This document shows positions 23,431 through 37,831 of a DNA stretch of 64,000 bases, piece after piece. The stretch covers positions 11,014,642 to 11,078,641 of the forward strand of contig NC_079979.1 of the NCBI RefSeq assembly GCF_029852145.1, written 5' to 3'. The notes below the pieces were generated by a model, which saw nothing but the letters and a program-made list of their open reading frames with translations, was not told the origin of the DNA and made no database searches. How positions within the stretch are numbered: the stretch's first letter is position 1; each line of letters begins with the position of its first letter. Both the position numbers and the translations under genes were made by a program. Source of the DNA: Microplitis mediator (lineage: Eukaryota > Arthropoda > Insecta > Hymenoptera > Braconidae).

Positions 23431-24468
23431 TGTTGCGTAATCACAACTACATTCAAATTTGAATGTAGTTGCACTTCCAGCGAATCGAGGCAGCACCTAC
23501 TGAGGCCTAGTGTCTAGTAATTCAAACTTGACTAGCGCAGTGCGACGCATGCGCATCGATTTTTCCTGCCTCGTGTTGAGAAGTCCGACGCCATTATCTA
23601 TCTTGCGTTCATATAATTTCAAGTGACACCACGTGTTTTATGTAATCTATTAAATTTGCACTCATCTCGAGTAAATAAATAAAAGTAATTAATCAAAAGC
23701 AATAAGTAATCAGTAAGCTTTATAAAAATAAAATTATTTTTATAATTGCGAGCACCAGAGCTCATAAAATAAATAATAAAAAACATCAAGAAATCCAGTG
23801 TTCTACAACCCGTTCCTGAGGAGGTTATTTCGACGGAAAATCGTACAGGTGCTTAATTTCTACTTTATAAATTAATTCAAGTGTTCATCAAAATAAAGGA
23901 CTCAGTTTTATTATTTATTTGATTATCATTATGCTCAATTTCTTAATTACATTAAAAGTTATTTTTCGCTCAGTAGCCTCTGCAATCATGCTACCACGTG
24001 TTTAACAAATAAATTCGAATCAGTGTAATTTATTATGAGCTCATTAAATTCAATTCAATTAAGTGATCATTATTGTTAAAACTCAATAACCAAATTATTG
24101 ATGTATTCAGTGCTATTAAAAATAGTAATTTACGTGTTCAATAATTTACTTCGCTCAGTAACCTCTGACATCATGTTACTTATTATCATGACATTTTTGC
24201 AATCAACTCAGTGTTCAATTAAACTCAACTTAATTATTTTACTTCATTTATTTACTCGAGCTCAATTCAATAATTTGTATTCAATTATTTACGTATTTAT
24301 GAGCTCAGACAATTAACAGTATTGATAAATTAAATCAACGATTTAATTTTCTAACCCAGTGATATTTTGTGCTGTGACAAATATTGTTATATTTTTAAAT
24401 ATGCGTATTTTTCCACCATCCTAACCACCAACCAGTCCTGGCATGTCTATTTAATTATTATTACAACA
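23431..24468 (+). repeat. 3' LTR of the BEL/Pao element
   Basis: Near-identical to the 5' LTR for most of its length, starting 'tgttgcgtaatcac' and ending 'ttattattacaaca'. The frame at 24098-24316 lies within it and is not a gene. Confidence 0.9.
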
Positions 24469-24479
24469 GAAACGTAATT

Positions 24480-25078
24480 TATTGTTTTTTTATTTCGAGA
24501 AAATTATTGAAGCAAACATTAATGTTTTATGTTAAAGTCATGATGTATTATAGGAAATACTATCATTCAATCCAAAAAAGTACTTATCGCTCTGTTAAAT
24601 GGCAGAGGAGTACTTGAACAAAATCGTACTGAATTGTGGAATTTAACAATTCTAGAATATCTTTCTTACCAGGGACACTACAAATGGTAGGCGCGATCTC
24701 GTGGCGAGCACCAAACTACTCCCGCTGCTGCTGCCTAGCACCGGTGACTTTCCCCTTCTCCATATCGATTTTTTCTCTCAAGAAATATTTACTCTTGGCT
24801 TAAGCAACTTTTGTTATTTTGGTCGGAGAATACAAAAATACTTGCGTGAAAAGAATAGTACTTTTTCCAAGAAATTTTATTTTCTTTAAACAAAAAAATG
24901 AAATATTACTACAAAAAAATAATGTATCTTGCTCCAAAAAAAATATCTTTTACTTTAAGATTTATAAACTTTTGAAATAAGTGAAAATTTTTTTGATTTA
25001 AGCGTAAAAATATGTTGACGCGAGAAAAAAAATTTTAATTCAAAATAAAAATTTGAAGACCATTGTTTACTTGGTGCT
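24480..25078 (-). repeat. Family E copy 1
   Basis: Contains the conserved family E core 'gcgcgatctcgtggcgagca', 'ctactcccgctgctgctg', 'tagcaccggtgactttcc' and the flank 'ggcagaggagtacttg'. Other copies lie at 28140-28460, 31920-32200, 41930-42300 and 54760-55100. The core is distinctly GC-richer than its flanks. Confidence 0.7.
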
Positions 25079-26708
25079 GTTACGAACCCGGCATCCTTCA
25101 TTCCTTACGCATGTATATATATGTGGGTACACATATATATATGGATCAAAATAAATATACACAATTAGGATAATATATATATGTTAAAATCGGATAAATT
25201 TAAACCGAATGAGCATTTAAATAATTGGAAAATAATCTATATATTTTAAATGGAATGAAATATATATTTGAAACTAAATAATGTTTAAATATATATTCCA
25301 AATCAAATTAAATATATACAAATTACTGACCAATATACGATTTATAAATTTTTACGTTAAATAATAAATATATATGTATACATATTTATATAAAGTTCGA
25401 AATAATTAAAGTTATAGCAAATAAATAAATATTCAAAAGAGTAAATAAGTACACCATCTTGTACGAAAGAGAGCATACGAGTAGGCGAAACATTACATAT
25501 GAGTGGGCGCGAATACCGTGCTGTAACCTGAGTACCGGGCGGAGTAAAACAATAGAGCAAAGCCCAGATTTACTTAATGAAAACGCCCGCAGCAAGAGTT
25601 AACGACCAACTTACTCCTGCTGCTATCCTAATACCAAAAATCAAGAAAAGATCGTTCAGAGGGCTGTAATACCCGCAAACTTAATAGTAAATTTATCAGA
25701 AACATCAAATTTAATAATAAATTCAGTTTTACAAATTTTTACCTATGCATTTGGGAAAATATCTATAATTTTATTATTTATTAATGCAATAAATTAAACT
25801 GCCGATGGCAGTACTTTTTATTTTATTTAAATAAATAAAAATTGCTGATATGATATATCAGATTTATTTTAATAAACAAAGATTCAGAGAAAATCTGGAT
25901 CATCGATAAAATTTTTGATGAATAAACAATAACTATGGGAGAGTGTTTCTGCGTCTTTTCTCATGGCCCCTACCATAGGGTCCATCTAATATTACAAAGT
26001 TGAAAAAAGGTCACTGCATCCGCTAATGACGGAGAGTCCGAAACATTCATCAGTCCGCGATGTAAATCGGTTACCGTCGGGTGTAATCCCGTTCTTGTCA
26101 GGTGTGACCCCGTTTATATTTTCTTTTTTTGAGTTTTTCTTAAAGTATAATTTCGGGTGTGTTCTCACTTTGCGTCCTATTAAGGATTTCATAATTTTCC
26201 AAGAATATTTATTTGATCATTCATTCCATTTTCAAGGATATTTTATTTTGATCATTCATCAATTTTCAAGGATATTTCATTTGGTCTTTCATTTAATTTT
26301 GTCCAAGGATTTCAATTTCTATTCGAGAATTTCAATTTCATTCAAGGATTTCAATTTCAACTTGAAGCATTCATTCAAAGATTTCAATTTTAATCACAAA
26401 GATTTCATACAATTTCAAGGATTCCAATAATTTCGGTTACCTTTAAAATTTAAATTATTTTCCCTGCGTTAAAATAAAAAGGTGCAGTGATTTTTATTTA
26501 TTTGTGTAGTGAAATTTATGGGCAATTAAAATAATGTAATTAGAATTTACTAGTGGAAACTTATGAAATCCAGTGATATTAAAACAGGATTGTGAAATTT
26601 ACGTTAAAAATTTTATTTTCTTAACACCTAAATAAAAGGTGATGTTTTGTTTATAAACGTACGTTCTCTTTTGTCTTTTGTTTTTTTTTGTCTGTTCGGG
26701 TTCCGACA
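25079..26708. other. Unclassified AT-rich insert, possibly a solo LTR
   Basis: Left edge 'tgttacgaacccgg' and right edge 'gttcgggttccgaca' form an imperfect inverted pair resembling Ty3-type LTR ends, but there is no clean flanking duplication. The interior holds 'atatatatg' runs and a minisatellite at 26189-26425. No gene is supported; the 134-residue frame at 26026-26430 is repeat-derived. Confidence 0.35.
26189..26425. repeat. Minisatellite, unit about ttcaaggatttcaattt
   Basis: Imperfect repeats of 'tttcaaggat' and 'caaggatttcaattt', alternating with 'tcattcatt'. Unit length varies around 16-25 bp. Confidence 0.6.
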
Positions 26709-26819
26709 AACAGTTAAATGACATTTATTTAAGTGATGAATGTTGAAAGTAATAACATATTATCGGATTATAATATTAAAACAAAAAAAAAACGTTTTCA
26801 ACAATATATTTTTCATTTT

Positions 26820-27148
26820 AATAGAAAGTATATTCAAATAATTTATTTGAATCACTTTATTTAATGAAAGTGATTTTCAAATAAATTTTATTCAAGTTTG
26901 AAATACAAAATTTCTAAAATAATTTATTTGCATCACTTTATTTAACGAAAGTGATTTTCAAATAAATTATATTCAAGTTCAAATAAATTTTGTGAATTAT
27001 AAAACAATAAAAATTTAAATAATAATCTAAAAAATAATTTAATTGGTGAAATACTAATGTTTTGAATAATAATTTGAATATTGATTTAAATAAATTTTCG
27101 TTTGTGAATTTAAAATTACTTTACAAAATATTAAAAATTCTAATCATA
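26820..27148. repeat. AT-rich repeat with two 80-bp direct copies
   Basis: 'aatttatttgaatcac' and 'gaaagtgattttcaaataaa' occur twice (about 26826-26900 and 26905-26985), each forming a hairpin. The 'taataatctaaa' and 'ttgtgaattt' words continue on the far side of element F1 (32724-33200), so F1 interrupts one older repeat. Confidence 0.5.
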
Positions 27149-28139
27149 CCCTGTGGAAAAGCTCTCATAAGATATTAAATATTTTTTATGAGAATCTACG
27201 AGCTTCGAAAATATCTATGAGATTTAAAAAAATTGTCATATGAATTTTTATGAGAATCTATGAGTCAAAGCTTATGATGTTTTCCTATCATGATTTCCGT
27301 ACTAGATTTTTAAAAGAATGAGTAAGATTTTTTAATTTATGAGATTTTGTGACTCGAATTCCGCCAACGATTATGAGATTGAATAAGTACTTTCACTTCT
27401 ATAAGATTGTTACAGTTTATTCTAATGTATTTTCAATAAGAATTGATCAGGCGAATTCCGATGTTATAATACTTACAAAATCTCAATAAGATTATTTTTT
27501 GATACGAAATTTTCAGAATTTATAAGTTTTAGTAAGAGTTATCCTAGGAGATAATATCTTATTGAATATCATAAAATATTTGTCATATTTTATGAGAAAA
27601 TATTCAACATGTATTTCTTCGAAATTTTATGAGACTGAATCAGGAATCACATGGACAAATGCAGACCTTTTTCTCATAAAAATTTTATGAGAATTAGTAA
27701 GAAAATCTATGATCAAATTAACTTGTGAAAACTTAAAAGATTTAATTTAAATTTAAAAGCTATGTGATTTATGAGTTTTTGTAAGTTTTATTTAGAAAGC
27801 TATTACTTATAAAATATTATGGAGTACTTATGAGATTTTATAAATAATTTCCATTCACATAAAATATTAATTTTATCAGATTCATTCAAAAATAATTGCT
27901 TGACTTCATTTTTTTTTTATAAGAATTTACACCAAAAATACTAATATTATCACTTTTTCTTGTACTTTAAATATTTTAACTGTTCGGAGATGAGTGAAAA
28001 TATAAGTTTTTATGTGATTTTTTACAAACCCAGTAATGTATCTTGCCCCATTTTTTTTTTTTGGTGCAAGATACATTATTTTATTGTAGCAATATTGCAT
28101 TTTTTTGGTTAAACAGAATAAAATTTCTCGGAACAAGTA

Positions 28140-28460
28140 CTATTCTTATCACGCAAGTATTTTTGTATTCTCCGACCAAAATAACAAAAGTTGCTTAAGC
28201 CAAGAGAAAAAATTTATCGGGAGAAAAGATCGATATGGAGAAGGGGAAAGTCACCGGTGCTAGGCAGCAGCAGCGGGAGTAGTTCGGTGCTCGCCACGAG
28301 ATCGCGCCTACGATTTGTAGTGTTCCTGGTAAGACATTTATTTCAGAAGTGTTATATTCCAAATTTCAATACGATTTTATTCGAGTACTCCCCTGTCATT
28401 TGACAGACCAATAAGTACCTGTTTGGGTTGTACTATGGTATATCCCATAATACATCATGA
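28140..28460 (+). repeat. Family E core within F1
   Basis: Carries 'gaaagtcaccggtgctaggc', 'agcagcagcgggagtagttc' and 'ggtgctcgccacgagatcgc', the reverse complement of the cores at 24690 and 42090. It lies between 'gcaagatacatt' hairpins and 'ctgtcatttgacag'. Confidence 0.7.
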
Positions 28461-30012
28461 CTTAAACATTTAATATTAATGTTTACTTGAGTAATTTTTG
28501 ATGAATAAATGAACTGACTCAATTTCATAGATTTTTCGTGAATAGATTGCAAAGGATTTTTCGCGTAAATACTCATACAAATATTCTTGAGTATACATAA
28601 TAAAAACTTTTTGAATTCACGGTAAAAAATTCAATAATTTAGCATATAAACCTTAATCAATACTAAAGAAACTATAACTTAATCAATCTTATAAATTTTT
28701 TCGTTACTATATGGAAAATTACTGTACTCACATTGATTAATCAGTATCAAATCTTGTATGATTACTTCAGAAATCGTCTCATACAATCTTATTCATTTCC
28801 AAAATCTACTCAATTGTAAACTTTACATTTTTCGAAAACATAAATACTTATGATCACAATATTACAGCTTCTGTTTCTTATAGATTCTGATAATTTATAT
28901 GAGTATTTTGAAAAAAAATTTTTTTTGATGCACCATCTATGAGAAAATAATTTTATCAGAATTTTCGAGATTTTTCGCGGACAAATACTGCCCTTGCGAC
29001 TTTCAACCCACTCTGGAAACACTCTGGAATCATAGTCAGAATGTAAACATTCTAAATCCAGTATGTTTCCAGAGTGGTTTTGTGCCCTTTTTCCAGAGTG
29101 AAACCAAAGTGGTTTCAGAATTGATCCAGAGTAGATCAAAGTGTCTTCAGAATGGACCCAAAGTGAGTCCAGAATGGAATCAAAGTGTTTTCAAAATGGG
29201 CTCAAAATGAGTGCAGAATGAAATCAGAGTGTTTTCAAAATGGGCCCAGAGTCGATGAAATTTAAATACTAAGGAATAAAAAAAATTTGGTACTTTCTAA
29301 ACACATAAATCAATAATAATTTACAGAAAAACAATTTTCACCCCAATTTTTTAATTAACTATGCTTTTGTTAATTAGTTCATTTTTACTTGTTGAAAGTT
29401 TACATAAAAACCCTGATTATTTCTAAACTAAAAACCCCGAATTTTTTTTACTTCTTGAAGCTATTTTTGAAAGGGTTTAGAAAAGATCGCCGGTGAAAAA
29501 CTAAAAAAATTTCGATTTTATTAACAATCTAAATCATTGAAACTTAAAAAACGTAAATAAAGCAATCAAGAAAATTTATTTTTTTGATTATTTTGTTTTT
29601 TTATTGCTGAAAGCTACATAACAATAATTTGAAAAAAATTCTTACTTGCATTGTTTAAATAATTGTTATAAACAAACACATTGCTAATTAGATTTAATAA
29701 AATTTGGTTTTGGGAAAAAAACGTTTAATAAAAATAAGGATTTTTAAGAAAAAAATCGTTTCTTAAAAAATTTTTTTTTTTGCTAAACAGCGCATTTGCT
29801 AATTAACAATTTTTTTTTTACTCAATATTGATATTAAGGAACCACAATTTTTTTTAAGGAACCACAACTACAACACTTCAAGTCTTTTTTATTATCCATT
29901 AATCATTAAACAAATTGAGCTTGTAACCGAAGCTCTAACTCAATTGTTTAATGAATTATGAATAAAAGTAATTTTTATGAATACTTTTTAATAAATACAA
30001 AAAAATTGTTAA

Positions 30013-31159
30013 CCCGGGAAAAAATGATCAGGCCTGACTATGCCTGTTCATGTATGAAGCGTTATATGCGTTCAGGCCTGATCATACCTGTCCATGCCTG
30101 TCCATGTCTGTTCATGCATGTTCATGTCTGAAGTGTTAAATACAGTCAGGCCTGATCATACGTGTCCATGCCTGGTCATGTCTGTTCATGTCTGAAGCGT
30201 TAAATACAGTCAGGTCTGATCATGCCTGTTCAGGCCTGATCATGTCTGTTCATGGCTGTTCATGTCGGAAACGTTACATACAGTCAGGTCTGATCATGCC
30301 TGTCCATGCCTGTCCATGTCTGTTCATGCATGTTCATGTCTGTTCATGTCTGAAGTGTTAAATACAGTCAGGCCTGATCATACGTGTCCATGCCTGGTCA
30401 TGTCTGTTCATGTCTGAAGCGTTAAATACAGTCAGGTCTGATCATGCCTGTTCAGGCCTGATCATGTCTGTTCATGGCTGTTCATGTCGGAAGCGTTAAA
30501 TACAGTCAGGTCTGATCATGCCTGATCATGTCTGTTCATGGCTGTTCATGGTTGTTCATGTCTGAAGCGTTAACTACGCTCAGGACTGATCATACCTGCC
30601 CATGCCTGGTCATGTCTGTTCATGTCTGAAGCGTTGAATAAGCTCAGGCCTGTTCATGCCTGGTTATGTCTGTTCATGTCTGTTCATAGATATAAAATTT
30701 TTTTGACCAAGAATCTATCACGTATAACCCGGGAAAGAAGGATCAGACCTGATCAGACATGAACAGGCATGAGTCTTAAGACTTTCAGTACTTGAAGTTC
30801 GTACAAGACCTATTTTTCAACTCAATCTCTTAGGTCAACAGGTAACGAGGCGAACTTTCAAGCGCAAGGTCCACGGTTCGAATCCTAGACACTCCCATAT
30901 TTTTTATTTTTTTTTTCATTTTTATAGAAATAATTATATATAATTGTATATAGTTATGCATAATTATATATAATTATATAGGACCATTTTTTATATATAA
31001 TTGTTTTACCAGAATGGGCATGAACAGGCATGAACATACCTGATCAGACCTGAACATGCCTGATCAGGCCTGGTCAGGCATGGTCATTTTTCATGTCTGA
31101 TCAGGCCTGAAGACTCATGCCTGCTCATGTCTGATCAGGCCTGAACATTTTTTCCCGGG
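30013..31159. mobile_element. Element J (CCCGGGAAAAAATGATCAGG ends)
   Basis: Ends 'cccgggaaaaaatgatcagg' and 'aacattttttcccggg', with AA on both sides (30011-30012 and 31160-31161). The interior is a satellite of 'catgcctgatcatgtctgtt' type words with 'gaagcgttaaatacagtcag' spacers, repeating every 60-180 bp on the left side, with inverted 'gatcaggcctgaac' words on the right. A second start 'taacccgggaaagaaggatc' at about 30727 suggests a related element nested in it. Confidence 0.8.
30826..30900 (+). other. tRNA-like sequence
   Basis: Contains a B-box 'ggttcgaatcc' and is followed by long T runs, but the T stem and A box are weak. It is probably a degenerate tRNA-derived piece in element J, not a gene. 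Confidence 0.25.
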
Positions 31160-31919
31160 AATTAGCAAATTCGCTTTTTAGCAATAAATAACATTTTTTA
31201 AGAAACGATTGTTTTCTTCAAAATTGTTATTTTCGTTAAGTATTTTTATCCCAAAAAGAAATTTTATTAAATCTTATTAACAAAGAATTTGTTTATAATA
31301 ATTATTTAAGTAATGCAAGTAAAAATTTTTTAAAAATTATTGTTGTATAACTTTTAGCAATAAAAAAACAAAAAAATAAATTTTCTTGATTGATTTATTC
31401 ACGTTTTTTTATTTTTTAATGCTTGAGATTGTTAATAAAGAAGTAAAAAATCGAAATTTTTTAATTTTTCTAACGGTGATCCTTTCTAAACCCTTTCAAG
31501 AATAGCTCCAAGAAGTAAAAAAAAATCCGGGGGTTTCAGTTTAGATATAATCAGGGTTTTTATGTGAACTTTCAACAAGTAAGAATTAATTATTAATTAA
31601 TTAATTATTTGATCTGTTTTTGATGTTTTATAAATATTTTAAGCTGTTTTTGATCCGTTGTTTTAAAAAACGATCGCGTTACGGGCAGACAAAACTAGAT
31701 TAATTCTTGAATTTTAAAAAATTTTAGTTCTGAAAATCTGCAAGGACTAAACTAGATTATATTATGGATTTGTAATATTTTTATTTATGGGCAATATTTA
31801 TAAAAAATATATAAAGTTACAGAATTGATTATGTTTTGTTTACTATTTATTTAGTGTCTTTTGTTTAAAAGTGTCGACTGTTAATGAAAGTTTTGACAGC
31901 TTTGACCCGGGTTTTAATG

Positions 31920-32200
31920 TGTAAGACTTAAGAGAAAAATTTGTTCGGAGAAGATATATGCGAAGGAGGAGAAAGTCACCGGTGCTAAGCAGCAGTGGAA
32001 GTAGTTCAGTGCTCGCCACTAGATTGCGCCAAACTTATTATTGTCCTGTTCCTGGTTAGATAGGTGTTTCAGAGTTCTTATATTCTATACTTAAAAATAA
32101 TTCTGGCACGGGTACTTCTCTGTTATTTGACAGAGTGACAAGTGCCTGTTTTGATGGTCATATAGTAGATGCTATATTACATTGTGACAATAATGTCAAA
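31920..32200 (+). repeat. Family E copy within H
   Basis: A diverged copy with 'gaaagtcaccggtgctaagc', 'agcagtggaagtagttcagt' and 'gctcgccactagattgcgcc'. Confidence 0.65.
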
Positions 32201-32723
32201 TACTTTTGTTTTCTTAAAAAAATTGTTTTTACAATCCAGAAACATAAAATACGTTTCAGGTAAAGAAAAAAAAATTGATTTTTGTATTCAATAAATGTTC
32301 TTGAATATTCTTAAAATAATATATTTCGGTAAATTTTTTTTTTTTTTTTCAGTATTCATTTACTCCGAATACCCTCTGGTTTGAGTATGTATTCACTCTG
32401 ATCCCACTCTGGAAACATTCTGGAAACACTTTGGTATCAGTTTGTATTCAATGTGGATGCATAGCGGTGTCAGTATGTATCCACTCTGGATACTTTCTGG
32501 AAACACTTTGGATTTACTCCGTATCCGCTCTGGAAATACTCTGGGTTCACTCTCAGAAAAGGGCACAAAACCATTCTGGAAATACTCTGGAGTCCGCATG
32601 GTTGCATCGTGTTACCAGAATATTTCCAGAGTGTATCCAGGATGTTTTTAATACCGCAAGGGTGACCATTTTCTCATAGCCAATTTTTTTTATGAGATTT
32701 TATAAGACCTTTTCCACAGGGTA

Positions 32724-33480
32724 ATCTTTAATTTGTGAATTTTAAAACAATAATAATTGAAATAATAATCTAAATAATAATTTAATGTGTGAAGCACTAA
32801 TGTTTTTAATAATAATTTAAATATTTACTTAAACAACAATTTAATTTGTGAATTATGAATCAATATTATTCAAATAAGAATCTAAATAAATAATTCTAAT
32901 TTGGGAATTTAAAAATAATTTTATATTATGAAACAATACTATACTATACAAGATTAATTGTAATATGAATTTAAAGAAACTGTCAAAATATTAACACAAA
33001 TACGAATTTAAATAATGATTTTGAATTTAAAATAGTATAGTTATTCAAATAATATTAATTTGTTAATTTAGAATATTTATACATAATTCGTGAACAAGTA
33101 ATATTAAATAACTGAAATATAAATTTAAATAGTAATTTCTTATGGATTTAAATAATTTTAAATTTGTTAATTTTCATTTGGTATTTAATAATTAAATGTG
33201 TGATTAAATAAAATTTAAAACCACGAAATAAAATCTATTATTGTAAAATTTCACATCCATGTTTCCCCGTGAATCCCCCGAAACAAGTTATTCACAGAAA
33301 TCTATAGATTTCTAAAAATCAAAATACAAACATAATAAATTACTTAAAATTTTCACGGGGCCATAACAGTGCAAGTAAATTTTTGTTTTCCGAATCGATC
33401 AAAAAAATTCCTTGAATCAAGAACATTTTTCTTGTTTCAAGTTAACTGTTTTTTCTGTGTATAATCTCTAATTGAGGCAT
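32724..33480. other. AT-rich sequence without a gene
   Basis: Continuation of the older 'taataatctaaa' repeat that F1 interrupts, then AT-rich DNA with 'ttccttgaatcaagaac' near 33410. No coding signal. Confidence 0.5.
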
Positions 33481-33775
33481 GGGTCTTAGCCACTGATTTC
33501 TATACTAACTGGATAGCTGATTCTATAGTCCGCCATTGTCACCGATCTGTGCATACAGTAGCGCCTTCAAATAGTTGTCAGAGAACTAAATCGTAAAAAC
33601 TTGCGCGCCCATAATTTTTAACATGGTGATTAGCCGTAGGTTTTCACGTGGTCAAAAAAGCATTACAATTACATTACGGCAATCTCATAGAGTAAACGTA
33701 TTTCTGTAAAAATATCCATTAACACGTTCACCGCAACAAAGTTATTTTGATTTCATTTAATTACATTGCGAATAG

Positions 33776-33924
33776 TTACCCGAGTCGAAATATGAAGTGT
33801 GATTCCAACGTCTCGAGCGTTTCAAGTGTAAATCCAACTTTACATTTGCAACGTCCCAGACGTTGGAGTTACGTTTGTAACGCTCGAGACGTTGGAATCA
33901 CACTTCATATTTCGACTCGAGTAA
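33776..33924. repeat. 149-bp palindrome
   Basis: 'ttacccgagtcgaaatatga' pairs with the reverse complement at the right end. The interior words 'ccaacgtctcgagcgt' and 'acgctcgagacgttgg' are inverted. A long hairpin. Confidence 0.8.
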
Positions 33925-33990
33925 TTATTTAGTTTAGTAATTTTAGCATTTCTCAATAAATTTATCAAGTTTTGTTTTTTTCGATATATA

Positions 33991-34434
33991 GGGGAGGGTG
34001 GGGTAAAGTGGGCCCCCCTAAAATTTGAGCGCAAAGTGAGCACCCTGAAATTTTTTACGAACGAGGCTCATAATAAGTCACCTTTACTTTTTTACGACTA
34101 TTCATTTATTACTTATTAGCTTATTTATGGCTTATCCATTTTTGCCCACTTTCCCCCATATTTTAAAATTCGTAATTTATTATGAACACAGCTTATTCAT
34201 AACATTTTTAAAGTGAAGAATTTAAAAAAAGTAAAACGAGCAATAAATTTGTCTCACACAATTTTTTTAGATGGGGGCCCACTTTGCCCCTAATTTTCGA
34301 ATTTTCAATTTTAAAGGACACAGCTTATTGAGGTTAAATAACAAACAAGGGCCTATAAAGTAGTGTAACGAGTAAAACAATGTAAAGATAATCCCATTTC
34401 TAGCTTACGGGGTCCACTTCGCCCCACCCTCCCC
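33991..34434. mobile_element. MITE with ends ggggagggtggggtaaagtg
   Basis: Right end 'ccacttcgccccaccctccc' plus 'c' mirrors the left end, with TATA on both sides. The interior repeats 'gggcccactttgccc'-type phrases. No coding sequence. Confidence 0.8.
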
Positions 34435-34438
34435 TATA

Positions 34439-36054
<1,616 letters not shown>

Positions 36055-36097
<43 letters not shown>
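36055..36097. repeat. (TA)n microsatellite
   Basis: TA run after the LTR-like repeat. Confidence 0.9.
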
Positions 36098-36100
<3 letters not shown>

Positions 36101-36890
36101 ACTGATTCAAAAAAATTGACTATTTTTATTTTCAAAAATGATATCGAAAATAATGTTCGAGATGACAAAAAAAAAATGGTGTCAAAGATTAAGCTCTTAA
36201 TAATAATATTAACAACTGCCGCATCGCAATTTTCGATTTTCCATTTAAATAACATGAGAAAAATTTTTTTCAAACTTCAGAATTTTAAAATGTTATGATA
36301 ATAACTTATCAGCAGATCATTATATCAGAAAGACCAATACATAATTTTTTAGGAAATTGAATGCTCTACAAAGAAATTTGTTTTTAGAGAGTTATCCAAG
36401 GTCAAATTTGGATTCATGATAAATTTAAGTATTATTTGACTTTTTCGACGAAATTATCAGACTTATCTTAAAATGTTGTATCTTTTTTATTGTAGATTGT
36501 TTTATTTTCTACAAATTATCTCTTATAAAGTTTTTCAAATTTTTGAAAGTTCTTTAGTTATTTGCATTTACATTTTAATTTGTTCTAAGAAATCTTATTC
36601 TGGTCCATTTTATTTACTTACTTTGAAACGCGAATAACTAAAGAACTTTTAAGAATTTGAAAAACTTTATACGAGATAATTTGTAGGAAATAAAACGATC
36701 TACAAAAAAAAAAGCTGTTACATTTTAAGTCTGATAATTTCGTCGAAAAAGTCAAATAATACTTAAATTTATCATGAATCCAAATTTGACCTTGAATAAC
36801 TCTCTAAAAATCGAATTTATCAAAAAATGATAAGAAACCTTTTACGTCAGAACTGCTTAAACATTGGAGTAATAATAATGCATTTTCACT
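36098..36890. mobile_element. Foldback element, family B copy
   Basis: 'ttaataataatattaa', 'ccatttaaataacatg' and 'gaatgctctacaaagaaat' phrases of family B, with an inverted half from about 36600 ('aactaaagaacttt', 'acaaattatctc' against 'gagataatttgt'). Ends are not sharp. Confidence 0.55.
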
Positions 36891-37660
36891 TATTCTTAGG
36901 TAAAATTAAATTCCCTGCAAAAAATGTCTGATTGAAAATTTTCGTCAAACAAGCCGTTTCCGATCAATTAAGCTTAATAAATTGATATATTTTTTCGATT
37001 TAACATTATTACTATTGAATTTTGTAACTAACGAATCAGTAAATATCTAAAAAAGAGCATGAAAAATTTTTGAAAGAAATTAAATGTTCCACAAAAAAGG
37101 TCTCTTAATATTTTAGCCTAAATTTACTTCTTCTAAAGTTATTAACGATTAAAATCGAAGAAAAAATTAAAATCTAAAGTTTTTTGTTCTTAACTCAATT
37201 TTTTCCACTAAACGGTACACATTAACTATTTTGATCATCATTAAGCATTATTCATAAAAAATCTTTTACTATTTAACATTATTTTAACATTATTATTACA
37301 AAAATCTATAAATTTCACAATAAATATCAATTTATTTTCGCTCAATTGATCATTTCTAAACAATTAATTTGTATGTCTGGAAATATTATCATTGTGATAT
37401 TTAACGATAGAAATTATATAAAAAAGTTTGCTCTTTATATGTTATAATTATTTTCTCAACATAAGCTGAATTAATTGAATTTACTACTCTATTAGTACTA
37501 TATAATATACTATACAATTTATCAATATATAATATGCTAATTACATTTGCTACTCTTTCAACAATTATTTTTATTTACTTTAGCCGATAATTACTCTAGT
37601 AAAATAACTTTTCACACTTCAAAGTAACATTCTCGTAATTTAAGTTTCCCTATGTGTCCT
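36891..37660. other. AT-rich sequence without a gene
   Basis: Contains diverged family B phrases ('aaatgttccacaaaaaagg') but no boundary and no coding frame that I can support. Confidence 0.45.
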
Positions 37661-37831
37661 TTTGTATTTAACGCATGCGCTCTTATATTCATATTAGTTC
37701 CCTGACAACTATTTTGCGGCGCTGGTTTCGCTCCAGGCAAGGCCTATTTTTTCGAAATTCTTCCATATGTATCAGCTATCCAGTTAGTATAGAGATCAGT
37801 GGTCTTAGCTTAGTGCAACGTGCACTCACAT

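Larger units (their letters stand above)
16418..24468 (+). mobile_element. BEL/Pao LTR retrotransposon, degenerate
   Basis: Two long terminal repeats (16418-17466 and 23431-24468) enclose a primer binding site, gag with zinc knuckles, protease, reverse transcriptase and RNase H in BEL/Pao order, plus an integrase remnant. The flanks are 'aaaac' and 'gaaac', a near-match 5-bp duplication. A stop in gag, a hAT insertion, frame breaks in pol and the missing integrase core make it non-functional. Its sequence is less AT-rich than its surroundings, with frequent 'actca' words. Confidence 0.9.
28991..32662. mobile_element. Element H (CCCTTGCG..CGCAAGGG)
   Basis: Ends 'cccttgcgac' and 'cgcaaggg', with TG on both sides (28989-28990 and 32663-32664). 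F2 gives the empty site ('aaatactgatcg' on its reverse strand), so the boundaries are well supported. Sub-terminal arrays of 'actctggaaacactctgg' words lie at about 29010-29260 and 32340-32640 on both strands. Inner arms around 29300-29880 and 31160-31640 are inverted copies, and element J sits at the centre. No coding sequence. Confidence 0.8.
27149..32721. mobile_element. Element F1 (CCCTGTGG..CCACAGGG), with nested insertions
   Basis: Ends 'ccctgtggaaaagctctca' and 'gaccttttccacaggg' with TA on both sides (27147-27148 and 32722-32723). The interior is 'ctcataaaatctcataa' words in both orientations plus a family E core. A 3.7-kb element H is inserted at 28991. An inverted second copy, F2 (41446-43259), lacks H. 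No coding capacity of its own. Confidence 0.8.

Noticed and set aside
26026..26430. 134-codon plus-strand open frame
   Set aside because: It is created by the 'ttcaaggatttcaattt' minisatellite (FKDFNF repeats) and has no start context, splice signals or domain.
30013..30700. Possible CRISPR array (regular 'catgcctg' repeats with spacers)
   Set aside because: The repeats are short, vary in spacing, occur in both orientations and lie in a eukaryotic inverted-repeat element with no cas genes.
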